Both the position numbers and the translations under genes were made by a program. Under the pieces are notes generated by a model. The model had not been told where the DNA came from and did no database searches. It saw nothing but the letters and a program-made list of their open reading frames with translations. Positions 42,462-53,436 of a DNA stretch of 64,000 nucleotides are shown here, one piece after another. The stretch is from positions 1-64,000 of the forward strand of contig WHVD01000136.1 in NCBI GenBank assembly GCA_015178975.1. The letters are read 5' to 3'. This DNA is from Hysterangium stoloniferum (lineage: Eukaryota > Basidiomycota > Agaricomycetes > Hysterangiales > Hysterangiaceae). The stretch's first letter is position 1, and each line of letters opens with the position of its first letter.

Positions 42462-44280
42462 TTTACAGCTGTTTGCATTACATAAGGTGCGCGCTTGTAT
42501 TAGTTTTTGCAGAACACATCCCAACTTGCAAACACGATATCTCCACGAATACACCACCAAATCACATAAAGACTAGATAGTTTGTCTTGTAATTAAATAT
42601 ACTAGTGCTTTCCAATATTACTTTCAAAAAATTCTCCTCACATAACATTTGTCTTTATGCTAGTGTACATGCAGCTCACGAACTCATTTGCAGGCTGTAC
42701 AATGGACTGTAGAACCTGAACTTGTAATATAGTGTTTATATAATATATATCTAGTGTTACCAACTGTTAAGAACTGAAAACTGACTAATGTCGGTGGCCG
42801 ACAGGGACCGATCGGAAGGACTTGGCTTCAGCTTATGTGCTGCACCCTCGCAAATATCTGTAGGATGTCCTTAAATTTCGGGCGGGCGAAGACCAATCCT
42901 AGTGAATACCTTTCGGCGTGATACCGATCGGAATCGAAGGACAAGTCGAGCGTCGGGCCTAGGGGTCGGGGCCGGGAGTGGGTGAGCGCACACGAAGGCG
43001 GATGGGGGGATTCTTAGTATGAGACTGATACAGGCGTATGAGGGTATTCTGAGTTGATATTCTGATTGCCTAGTAACTACAACTACAGCGGGTTCATATA
43101 CAAGTAACAGGTGTCTGGAAATTACTAATGGGGAGAAGGGCGGAACACGGTATTAACAATAAGCTTGACTAGGAACGGGAAGTTTATGATTAGTTCGGAG
43201 GCTGATGATAACCGAGAGTGGGATTATGATAAAAGGAAATAGTTCAAGGACTACAAATATAGATAGACATATGCGAAACATAAGATTGAACGGATCAACA
43301 TAATAAAGGGGACGTATCAAAGTTTGACCAGACAATACAAGTTGTTTTGACGTGGGCGTAAACGGAGTTTGATCTTCGCGAAAACATTCATCAGCTTCGG
43401 GGCCGATGGTTTCCAAGAGGATGACTTGTCGTTGACAAGTGGCGATAACCTCGGGACCGATAGGGTTGCGACACGGTCGTAACACCAACCTTCCCCTTTT
43501 TACTGACTGTCCCGTGGAATGTGTAAAGTCAAGTTGACCATATTTTGGCACCTCCTCCTGGCGAACTCATTTATACAGGAACCACCAGCCGATCTACCTC
43601 TCCTGTGGAGCATGTTGTAGCTAATATGTGTATTTAGTGCCTAATGTACATTTTTTGTGACAGATGTGATCCCAGCATGCCCAGCAATGTTCCTGCCTTG
43701 CCTGGGAAATGGATCACTCGAGAGTAAGCTGAGACCTGTAGATATATCAGAAGGAAATGATATAAAACAGTCATTAAATGTAAATACCATGTGGGAGAAC
43801 ATTTGAGATACTATAATCAGATGCCAAAGTCTCCCACTGCACTCCTATGGGCACCGGTCATCCATCCACTCTTACACAACTCCCGCACTCTCAAAGTGCA
43901 TCAAAAGTGTCTTAACGATACATGTAGTATTTCTGCATGCCTTTGAGTTGGAGATAAAGCACTGTATGATGTCATTGTCAGTGAAAATGAAATAATGACA
44001 ACAAAATGAGGAACATAGCACCAGTTCCACCTGCAGAAGTTGTAGTAGCTGAATATGTAGCAGGGAATGACTTGCCCATGCATGAGGAACAGCTCATAAT
44101 AAAATTTTCATGCCCAATGGAAACCCAGTAGTGGCCAATCAGCTGGCTGGATAGGAATGTGACGAAAGGCTCGTTCAAGATCCAGGCAATAATATGCAAT
44201 AGGGCGATTACAAACAGTTGGTCCAGATAACCTGCCAAGAAAAAGGCCAATGGATCTCGGTTGAGGGTAGAAGATACACG
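42462..44280. repeat. Left arm of a 1.1-kb inverted repeat (carries a solo LTR)
   Basis: Reverse complement of 47438-48530, very similar throughout once the 720-bp LTR at 42765-43484 and its duplication are removed. The outer end reads TTTACAGCTGTTTGC. The arms enclose about 3.2 kb. Confidence 0.93.
42765..43484 (-). repeat. Solo LTR-1, 720 bp
   Basis: TGTTAAGAAC...GGTCGTAACA with target duplication ccaac at 42760-42764 and 43485-43489. The opposite arm of the inverted repeat shows the empty site. It matches the gypsy-1 LTR except over the first ~105 bp, which include ggcttcagcttatgtgctg. The ORF at 43153-43551 is not a gene. Confidence 0.95.
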
Positions 44281-44347
44281 GGAAGAACGGCCTGCTAGTG
44301 TTGCGGTGGGGAGTAACTATGGAAAGAATTAAAGTCATAGTTAGCAT
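43978..44347 (-). pseudogene. Reverse-transcriptase fragment (tyrosine-recombinase-retrotransposon-like), left arm
   Basis: The frame 44347-44108 contains CLDLERAFRHIPIQPADW followed by a LLGFHW motif, the first catalytic-Asp region of an RT. The frame is broken soon after; an alternative frame continues YELFLMHGQ. The wording resembles RTs of DIRS/Ngaro-type fungal elements more than gypsy or copia. The YxDD region is absent, so this is a fragment. Confidence 0.55.
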
Positions 44348-45290
44348 AGGAATTCGTAGGCAAAAAGGACAAAATGGGACTCACGTTCCAAACTGGCCTT
44401 CATGGTAAGAGATGAATGTTATTGGAGCGACTTGGTTTGGTGTCCCACATCCAGGGGAATAAAAAGGATACGAGGTGTACCACTCAACATGATGTCATAT
44501 GGTCCGTGTAAACTAAGCGGGGGAGCGCCGGGCCCATATGACATCACTGCAGGGTGAACAGCTGTGATAGAGATTAATAAAAGAATGAATAAAGTCAAAG
44601 CGAGCTTACTGTGATTTTCCACCAGGTATGAAAATGAGGTGGATGCAGTCATGCATGAATGGGAAGGCCCATTCTGCAAGTCTACTGATTTTATTGACGT
44701 GATTTATGATACTCCCAATGCTCTACAGGTGGTGGAATGAAGTGTTGAGGCGGGGAGTAACTACAGAAAAAATTAAAGTCATAGTTAGCATAGGAATTTG
44801 TAGGCAAAATGGACAAAATGGGACTCACACTCCAAACTGGCCTTCACAGTAAGAGACAAATGTTATCCACTCAACATGACATCATATGGTCCCTGTAAGC
44901 TAAGTGGGGGAGCGCCGGGCCTATATGACATCAGTGAACAGCTGTGATAGAGATTAATAAAACGAATGAATAAAACGAATGAATAAAACGAATGAATAAA
45001 ACGAATGCGAGCTTACCGTGATTGTGCACCAGGGGTGAAAATGAGATGGATGGAGTCATGCATGAACGGGAAGAAAGGCCAACTAGTGTTGAGGTGGGGA
45101 GTAACTACAGAAAGAATTAAAGTCATCGTTAGCATAGGAATTTGTAGGCAAAATGGACAAAATGGGACTCACGCTCCAAAATGGGCTTCATGGTAAGAGA
45201 TGAATGTTATTGGAGCAACTTGGTTTGGTGTCCCACATCCAGGGGAATAAAAAAGATACGAGGTGTGGGCTCGGGATTTGATTCCTCATC
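44281..45290 (-). repeat. Tandem triplicated cassette with splice-site-like borders
   Basis: Three related units (about 44284-44740, 44741-45090 and 45091-45290). Each unit has a minus-strand exon-like stretch with RI-[FL]-FIPLDVGHQTK or its remains. This is followed by GTGAGTCCC ... GCTAAC ... CTGTAG, a good 68-nt intron with branch site, and then by a second exon and GTAAGC ... ATCACAG. It looks like tandem exon duplication in a gene or element. The ORFs 45207-45626 and 44419-44679 belong to it. Confidence 0.6.
44953..45006. repeat. 13-bp tandem repeat, 4 copies
   Basis: Unit aataaaacgaatg, within the second unit of the triplicated cassette and probably intronic. Confidence 0.9.
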
Positions 45291-45626
45291 CATGTCTGTA
45301 GATGTCACTCGTAAAGTACCAAGCTTTAATACTGGAACATCATCTCTATCTCCTACCTCTGGAACAGCTTCACATTGACCAACAAACTCCCTCAAGGTCG
45401 CACCTACTGCTCGGTATAACCCCTCTATTGCTGCTGACATGAGCAATCGCACTTCCATCTTGATGGCCAGTTCATTCGCATTGAAGGAAAATAGTGTGGT
45501 CAATTCATGCACAAGTTCTGGTCGATGCCTTCCTGTGCACAAGCCAATACCCACCGTTTTCGCAGCTGCACATAAAGGGAAGCAGATTGAGAATGACATG
45601 GATAACGCTGTTGTACATGAAGTCAT
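45207..45626 (-). CDS. Hypothetical protein segment ending in the PRIFFIPLDVGHQTK repeat
   Basis: 139 codons with plausible protein composition (ELVHELTTLFSF, VGATLREFVGQC). Its last ~20 residues are shared with the frame at 44419-44679. Probably an exon of the multi-exon gene or element enclosed by the inverted arms. Family not recognised; start uncertain. Confidence 0.35.
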   Translation of the reverse strand: MTSCTTALSMSFSICFPLCAAAKTVGIGLCTGRHRPELVHELTTLFSFNANELAIKMEVRLLMSAAIEGLYRAVGATLREFVGQCEAVPEVGDRDDVPVLKLGTLRVTSTDMDEESNPEPTPRIFFIPLDVGHQTKLLQ

Positions 45627-46232
45627 GTGACAGAATAAAGAAAATTGTAAAAGTCACGTGCTTGTCGATCTTACGAAGCTCAAGGTGAACGAGGAGGTAA
45701 ACATCACTACTCCTGTGTCAGAGGGTAGGGTAGGTGCTGCAGGATTGTTAACACCTGTGGTGGAAGGTTAGCTTTCCTTGCTACGATTTATGTTTGGTCT
45801 GGTGACAAGATGAATCAAACTTCATTCAGATCCTCCATGCTTATTCGTGAGCGATACATTCCCCCATTCAACGAAGGAGTCCACCGGTATCACAGGACTT
45901 AAACAAAGCATAAGCAATCATTGGGTAATTTAATCACTTCTTTGACTTGAGTCTCTAGTCCAACTGATTTTTCTGCAGACAAAGGCATCCGGTTATACAA
46001 GAGTTCCGCCTTAGGGAGCTATGGTAACTTACTCGGCAACAAATCAACCACTGGTCTATCTTCGGTTGCTCCAGAGCTCAGTCATTCCACAGAGGGGGAT
46101 AGTACAAGGCCCTCCAAAGATACAAAAGAATCTTGGGAAAGTGATGCTGCTGTTCACATTGGTATGTTTACATCATGATAGAACCGGCAATCTAATAACT
46201 CCCTGCATGTAGCCAAAAGTTCTTTACCAACA

Positions 46233-47051
46233 GTGTGCCATGCAATAATAAATGAGCAGATAGCTGCAGATAATCACCTGGATCGAATGACTATTTGGAT
46301 ATGGAATGTAGAGAGAGTGGTCGAGGATGCACAAGCTAATTTTGCTGCAGGAAGCATGACGCCATTGCTGCCTCTTCCTCCACAGACTGCTCAAGCCAAC
46401 CGCCAAGCTTCCGCAAAGGTCACAGAAATATTCCAGGACAAGAATGCGGCCAGAGACAACAGTCTAAATGACACACCTCCTGTGTGTCAGCGACGTGTTA
46501 CCCTGGTATCAAAATCTCCTGAGAACCACGATGGAGAGTAAAATAGATCCTCAGATGATCCTGCACCTATGCCAGAGACGGCTAGAAAAGGAACGTCCCA
46601 AAGCATCGTTGATTTTGCACGCCCCATTACACCTCTTGTTACACTCAAGCTTGAACTCGCCAAGAGTGGTATGCACCCCCATTGTTATACGTCATTTCTT
46701 TTTTTAACTGATCATCTTTGCAGAAACACATACACCCTTACAAAACCCCACTTGGTTATCTGCCGTATTGGACCCAACACTTTCTTTGCACCCCCAATCC
46801 CGGTAGAGCATGAGCCATCGGCACACGAAACACCATTCACCGCTACAGAACGTCTTCATGGACTTTCAACACCTATACGTTCGAATGAACTCTCCCCTAT
46901 CACAGGTGCTAATTACAATGAAATCCTAATGTCTTCATCGGGTGTGAAACATTTAGGGAAGGGTTATGAATCTCATGCCACGATATCCCACATCGTCGAG
47001 CATCCTGCTTTGGCATTCAAATGGAACCCTAAATTGTTCCATTCTGTTTGA
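46233..47051 (+). CDS. Hypothetical ORFs between the inverted arms
   Basis: Two plus-strand frames, 46233-46541 (102 codons) and 46569-47051 (160 codons), in different frames and possibly linked by splicing (acceptor-like tttgcag near 46724). Composition is Pro/Thr-rich and protein-like. No domain recognised. They may be coding exons of the element bounded by the arms, or remnants. Confidence 0.3.
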
Positions 47052-47437
47052 CAAGGCATAGCCCACCACTAGAGACACCCAGAAAGGCGGTGTCAGTAGA
47101 TGAGTTGGGAGCTCTCAGTGCTGCCAAGAATCTGCCGCTCGTAAGGACGATGGTAACCATACTATTAAGCTCATGTGCTGAGCTTTCAAGGCTATCACTG
47201 GTGGAACCATTTCCCGCAGGTTATCAAAGGCCATCTAAATCATTTCTTTCTTTTGCGTTATCCATTGCTGGCTGTCTGTTCTCATGTTTTGCATAAACAT
47301 TTCCTCAACGCTACAATGATTTTCACACCATTACTTTATCAATGCTCATCTCTTCCCCCCTCAAGGGAATCCCCCGCTATGCCCCAACTCTGATCCCCGT
47401 GTCAATGCATGTCCAGATGATGCCTCTACCCTGCCCC

Positions 47438-48530
47438 ATGTATCTTCTACCCTCAACCGAGATGTATTGGCCTTTTGCTTGGCAGGTTATCTGGACCAAC
47501 TGTTTGTAATCGCCCTATTGCATATTATTGCCTGGATCTTGAACGAGCCTTTCGTCACATTCCTATCCAGCCAGCTGATTGGCCACTACTGGGTTTCCAT
47601 TGGGCATGAAAATTTTATTATGAGCTGTTCCTCATGCATGGGCAAGTCATTCCCTGCTACATATTCAGCTACTACAACTTCTGCAGGTGGAACTGGTGCT
47701 ATGTTCCTCATTTTGTTGTCATTCTTTCATTTTCACTGACAATGACATCATACAGTGCTTTATCTCCAACTCAAAGGCATGCAGAAATACTACATGTATC
47801 GTTAAGACACTTTTGATGCACTTTGAGAGTGCGGGAGTTGTGTAAGAGTGGATGGATGACCGGTGCCCATAGGAGTGCAGTGGGAGACTTTGGCATCTGA
47901 TTATAGTATCTCAAATGTTCTCCCACATGGTATTTACATTTAATGACTGTTTTATATCATTTCCTTCTGATATATCTACAGGTCTCAGCTTACTCTCGAG
48001 TGATCCATTTCCCAGGCAGGGCAGGAACATTGCTGGGCGTGCTGGGATCACATCTGTCACAAGAAATGTACATTAGGCACTAAATACACATATTAGCTAC
48101 AACATGCTCCACAGAAGAGGTAGATCGGCCAGTGGTTCCTGTATAAATGAGTTCACCAGGAGGAGGTGCCAAAATATGGTCAACTTGACTTTACACATTC
48201 CACAGGACAGTCAGTAAAAGGGGGAAGGTTGGTAACACTAGATATATATTATATAAACACTATATTACAAGTTCAGGTTCTACAGTCCATTGTACAGCCT
48301 GAAAATGAGTTCGTGAGCTGCATGTACACTAGCATAAAGACAAATGTTATGTGAGGAGAATTCTTTGAAAGTAATATTGGAAAGCACTAGTATATTTAAT
48401 TACAAGACAAACTATCTAGTCTTTATGTGATTTGGTGGTGTATTTGTGGAGATATCGTGTTTGCAAGTTGGGATGCGTTCTGCAAAAACTAATACAAGCG
48501 CGCACGTTACGTAATGCAAACAGCTGTAAA
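47438..48530. repeat. Right arm of the 1.1-kb inverted repeat
   Basis: Counterpart of 42462-44280. It has the empty site of the LTR (gtaaaagggggaaggttgg...) and the plus-strand copy of the RT fragment. The outer end reads GCAAACAGCTGTAAA. The flanks give no target duplication longer than TA. Confidence 0.93.
47440..47816 (+). pseudogene. Reverse-transcriptase fragment, right arm
   Basis: Same fragment as at 43978-44347 on the other strand, with the ERAFRHIPIQPADW core readable after gcag|gttatctgg, which looks like a splice acceptor. The 90-codon frame 47467-47739 is an overlapping alternative frame and is probably not the real product. Confidence 0.5.
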
Positions 48531-48566
48531 TGCATTTTATGATCAAAGAGAGTGTTTTTGTGATTT

Positions 48567-49049
48567 GTGCATCCCAGGTTTGGCCGCTTAATAATACAGT
48601 CATGTGATACATCACACTGGCAGAAAGTGACAAACAAGTGCAAAAAAAGGCAAAAAATGCCCAGGAAATCAAAGGCAGACTGTGCCTGGACTGAAAACCT
48701 AGACAAATTCACAAGAAATGTCAAAGCAGTCCCAGATGAGGAGTTCATTTCTCCAGTTCTCCCACATCCAGAATCACATGACACTCCCAATGTCTGGTCC
48801 TGTCAAAATGGCAATGTTGATCCTGAGCTCCTTGATATCATTGGTGCCCTGGGAGGAACAGCCATGGTTGATGAAGACAAGAGCTCAGAGTCAGGATCAG
48901 AGGATGAGGAGGAAGAGGTTCATGATATCCAGGAGATTGCTGCATTGGAACAGTTCTCATCCATTCTGCAGAAAGCACATGGTTTTGCTCTTGCAGCAGA
49001 GAGGGAACAAGAGAAGGGCAGAAAGTGTATTAAAAATAGTATGAGTTGA
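48567..49049 (+). pseudogene. Transposase N-terminal exon
   Basis: 160 codons: basic start (KKRQKMPRKSK), LDIIGALGGTA, a Ser/Glu/Asp-rich stretch, and a Leu/Ala/Glu helix (LEQFSSILQKAHGFAL). It matches my recollection of the N-terminus of a large fungal DDE transposase family. After the break the next piece reads GNSTRTKQCFQQTGRELEKK. Confidence 0.6.
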
Positions 49050-49319
49050 CTCTATTGCAATACACAATATACAAGGGTTTAATAAGCTTGTAATAAAAGT
49101 ACTTTGTGTCTCAATATCTTGTGTCAGTTAGTGTAGCACCTCCTGACAATATAGGTTGGATGCTCTGGGAGGTGTATAGTGGTTCTGACACACATTAACC
49201 TCCAAATGCATGGTCCACAATTAGCATCTTCATATGAAAAGTTGCAATAATTGGTGGACTCCCCCTATAAATAGGTGTGTTTCATCATCAAATTTAACAA
49301 AGTGGCCAAAATGATACCA
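49050..49319. other. Small insertion in the transposase gene
   Basis: Separates two colinear transposase pieces. It includes cacctcctgac ... gggaggtg, able to pair. Possibly a MITE; ends not resolved. Confidence 0.4.
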
Positions 49320-49652
49320 TGGCAATTCAACAAGAACAAAGCAATGTTTCCAGCAAACAGGTCGTGAGCTTGAAAAGAAAGGCTTCTGCTCAGTGAAGGA
49401 CTGGCTTCAGAAGACTTCTGCAGTACCCATCATGCACTGCCTGGGTGTTGAGCCAGACACAATAGCAATGCTTCGACAGGAGTCTGAGGAGTCTGAGAAT
49501 GAGAATGAATTCCAGCAGGGGGCAGTGCATGCCAATGGGTTGCCAAAATGATCCTTGGAAGGTGAGGATGATCAAAAACTGCAATGGACTCAGGAGCAGC
49601 CAAGCAGAGAGACAAGGACAAAGGCCCAGAGCTGATGGAGAGGATGGATCCC

Positions 49653-51690
49653 TGTTATGTATTTCTAAGTTTTTTCCAATTTTTTAAACAATTTCCCCTA
49701 ACAAATTGCGAAAACAAATATTCAAATGTAATTATATTGCGACGATTAAATTGTACAATATTTGTTTGATTTATCTTGAATTTATACAATTTATTTTGTA
49801 TTTTTATCTAATAAATTGAGCAAATTATTGAATTTCTACTTTTTATTCTTTTTTGATTAATATGTCGGCGACTCAGCGCTTATTCACAACGCGCGAGTAA
49901 TCATGTGACATTCACATGATATTTCAAACTCCGACGTTGACAAAACGCGATTTGAAATACTCGCGCATTATCAAGGCGAAATATATATTTTTTATATTAT
50001 TATAATAAAATATTATATTTATAACTAACTAAAAGTAAATATAATAATATAATAATATAAAACTGGCCTGGCGTTTATTACACGGCGCGCGGGAAAATCG
50101 TCACAACGAGTGACAACCGTCATAACAGGTGACAGTTGTCACAAGAGGCGCGCGACGGTCACAGAGGCGCGCGACGGTCACAGAGGCGCGCGACGGTCAC
50201 AGAGGCGCGCGACGGTCACAGAGGCGCGCGACGGTCACAGAGGCGCGCGACGGTCACAGAGGCGCGCGACGGTCACAGAGGCGCGCGACTGTCACAACGC
50301 GTGACAGTCACAAGACGCGAAGGGTGTCATGCGCGCGCACAGGCGCGAGAGCATTATGTCATCATATATGCTACTGCAACAAAAACAGGAAACTCTCTGG
50401 AACATTCCAGTGGCTTCCAATGGAACATTAGTTAATAGGTACTAATATTAGATAGAATATTGTAGAATATTCTATAAAATTCTACAATGTTCCATTATGC
50501 CAAGAATATTCTATAGTGTCTTAGAAGTAGTTAGAACCTTCCACAATGCTCTAGAAAATTCTAGAAAATTCTAAATGACATCACTCCTCCCAGAATGACA
50601 TCATTAAATCTTCTAGAATCTTCTAAATGTCTCAGACTAAAATGTATATAAGGAGCTCAGCTCCAGCCTTGAATAAAAAAACCAATCAATCATATCATAT
50701 CATCTCACCACATCTGTGTGTGTCACTGCAGCAAGCAGGCTACTCCACCCCTATCTGGGCAGTTGGATATCTAATTCCACCTCTATCTGAGCTGTTGGAA
50801 ACCCTTGCCACCTCTATCAGAGTTGTTGGCCCAATCAGATCCCTTGTCACCTCAATCTGAGCTGTTGACTGATCTGCTGTTCCCCTGTCACCTCAATCTG
50901 AGTTGTTGACTTTTGTTCCCCCTTGCCACTTCTTAACTGAATAGTTGGCTATCTTTTATATATTATTTCCACCTCAGTTAGAGTTGTTGGTTATCAACTA
51001 ATAATATATAAATAATCTTATACTATAGTCATCTCTTAACTGAGTATTTGATTATTAGTTTTCTCTACATTGTTATTTGTAGTTTAAGACTTCAGTCACC
51101 TCTAGTTGAGTAATTTGACTGTTTATTACATTGCAAATAATCCCGTTCCTTTGTTCATTTATTGTGAATCAGTAAAGCATATTCACATAAACAAATACTG
51201 AGAATATCCTTGCAGAATCCTTAAGACTACATTAAGATCCTGATAAGTTAATATCACAGTAGACCTTGTAGGTTAGTGTAAATAAAGCATATATTAGCCA
51301 AATAGTGTTTTATTCTATATCTAATCTTTTGACCCGTTTATAAATATTTTTACTGTTTGACAAAAAGTATAAAATATATATAAACTAGCTAGCATTGAAG
51401 TTAAATCTAGCTTCGGAATCAGTAAATTGTTATTCTTATTTTAGTAGTTGTTTTTACAGAAAAAGAACAAGCTTGCACAAGCAGCTCTCAAAACCTTCTT
51501 TGCGAAGTTGGGTGCATATATTCAAGTAAACTCTTGACTTCAGGGGTTCTAAGTCTATTTAGGCTGCCACTGATTAATATCAAATACTTAAATTATTTTA
51601 CCTTGCAGTGAATTGAGTATTTACACATTTTGATAGAGCATTGGACTCCTTTTTCGGAAAATAGTATTAAAATAAGGCTAATACATTACA
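49653..51690 (+). repeat. Solo LTR-L, complete, 2038 bp, CpG-rich
   Basis: TGTTATGTATTTC...AATACATTACA with target duplication atccc (49648-49652 and 51691-51695) inside the transposase gene. TATA-like tgtatataaggagctc lies at about 50643. Downstream is an array of ~35-bp units like ccacctctatctgagctgttgg. It keeps many CG dinucleotides that older copies have lost. Confidence 0.95.
50145..50296. repeat. 19-bp GC-rich tandem repeat in LTR-L, ~8 copies
   Basis: Unit gaggcgcgcgacggtcaca, virtually perfect. In the older LTR-L at about 11160-11220 the same array is visible as decayed cctttgtgactgt copies. ORFs over it are repeat translations. Confidence 0.95.
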
Positions 51691-51695
51691 ATCCC

Positions 51696-53340
51696 AGAGA
51701 AAAGGAAAACCGACATTGCCAAGAGGTCATTGCTAACATGTTGCAAGACCTGAGGAATGGAAAATGGCCTCATGACAACAGTGAAGACACACAGGTGGAT
51801 TGTGCCCTGAACCTACTAAACTACAAGAATTTTCCTGCACTGTGATGTGCACTGGCAATGTTGAGTGTAAAAGGCAAAGATAAAAAAATTGACATATTCT
51901 TCCAGACTCGCATTACAGCCATGGTTGGTACTTTGAACTTGTACCTTGATTCTGAGGTGTCATACATGTGGAGAGAGGCCTCACTGATAGTTGCAAAGTC
52001 ACAGGGACAGGAAATTTACCATGCATGAGCCATTTAAGGATGAATTCACCAGTTTATCATCTCTGGGAAGCTCCCCATTCACCATTACAAAGGATCACAC
52101 TCCAGTATCCTTGAGGATGAAGATATTTCACTCAAAATTCAACTGAGAATTGCTGAACGTGCAAAGAATGCATTCATTAAAGCCATGGATGTTGTTGAGG
52201 TGGTGGCCAGCAAAGAAATCCAGGACCAACTATCAGCAGCTGGAATTGAGAAGCGTCAAATCTCAGAATGAATTGGGCGACAGTGGTTGAAACAGTTTGA
52301 ATGGGATTACTCATAGAAGCAGAAAGGAATGTACATGGATGGTAATGAGAGGGAGGATGTTGTTGCCTATCGCCAGCAATTTGTTAACCACTTTTTGACT
52401 CAATATGCACCTCGGATACATACATGGGACTATGACAGCAATGAAACAAAGCCAATTGGTGGCTTTCCTGTGCCTGGGAATCGACCATTCCGACTCATCC
52501 CTGTGACCCATGATGAGTCCACATTTTTTGCAAATGATGAGAGGAAGGCCAGATAGATTCACAAGAGTCAAAAAGTGATGCCCGAAAGGAAGGGTGATGG
52601 GGTGTCAATCATGATCTCCAATTTTTTGACATCCAAGTGGGGTCGTTTGATGAGCAAGGATGGAACTGAGTGTGTTAACTTTATCTAATCATCTAATCCT
52701 GATCAATTGCATCTCACCAAATGTTAGAAGAGAGGCTTGTGTCATTTTCAAGGCTGGAAAAAATCATGATGGTTACTTTGATGCAGATGATCTCTTGATG
52801 CAAGTTGACAAGGCCATTGACATCTTTGAAGACCACACCTCTGGATTTGAAACAGGGTTATTTCTTTTTGATAATGCTCTGAGTCATCAAAAATGCCCAC
52901 CAGATGCAATTTCAGCCCATAGAATGCCCAAGAACCCAAATAACGGATGGACACACCACAAAGATGGCCCCCACATGCGACCAACTGTGCTTGAAAATGG
53001 GCAAATTCAAGAATTTTACTTTCCTGATGATCATCCCCAATACTCTGGCTACTTTAAAGGCATGGAGCAGATCATCTGAGAGCATAGACTTTGGCCTGCA
53101 ACAGGGAATCTCCTGGCTCAGTCTGAGGGCTTCAAATGTGAATCTGGGCAGACAAATTGTTGCTACCGGTGGCTTCTGTTTACCCAGCCTGATTTTGTGG
53201 TTCAGCAGTCACAGCTTGGAAGAGCTCATCACCTCAAGGGGGCACATTTGTGATTTCTATCCAAAATATCATTGTGAGTTAAATCTTATTGAGCAATACT
53301 GGGGTGCTGTCAAGTTCCACTTTCGTAACTTCCCCTCCCG
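51696..53340 (+). pseudogene. Transposase catalytic part (DDE)
   Basis: Readable in series with stops and one frame change: LNLYLDSEVSYMWREAS; DEDISLKIQ; GMYMDGNEREDVVAYRQ; THDESTFFANDERK (first Asp, about 52514); KAGKNHDGYFDADDL; LFLFDNALSHQK (second Asp, about 52868); THHKDGPHMRPT; and FYPKYHCELNLIEQYWGA (Glu, about 53278). The set fits the Tc1/mariner-IS630 superfamily form found widely in mushrooms. Stops include TAG at the end of NDERKAR-stop-IHKS. Inactive. Confidence 0.8.
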
Positions 53341-53367
53341 GCCAGCAACAGTCAATGAAATGGAGAC

Positions 53368-53436
53368 CTTTCTACTCATTTCTTCGTATATAGAACGGTC
53401 AGAACTTATACCACTCTTTACACCAGAGCTCCGTCA
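53368..53436 (+). repeat. Right-end fragment of the LTR-5/MITE element
   Basis: ttctactcatttcttcgtat ... accactctttacacc matches the last ~65 bp of 26150-26523. It replaces the expected C-terminal coding sequence of the transposase. Confidence 0.7.

Larger units (their letters stand above)
48567..53370 (+). mobile_element. Tc1/IS630-type DNA transposon, broken, split by LTR-L
   Basis: A colinear transposase can be read in pieces: 48567-49049, 49320-49650, 51696-52556 and 52690-53340. An unrelated ~260 bp stretch (49050-49320) and a 2.0-kb LTR-L interrupt it. Terminal repeats could not be defined; the right end is replaced by a fragment of the LTR-5 element. Confidence 0.75.

Noticed and set aside
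43901..44083. 60-codon ORF repeated at 47634-47816
   Set aside because: Its conservation is due to the inverted arms; the overlapping RT-like frame explains the coding remains better.
50110..50435. Arg-rich ORFs of 64-100 codons
   Set aside because: They arise from the 19-bp gcgcgc repeat inside an LTR and are absent from other LTR-L copies.
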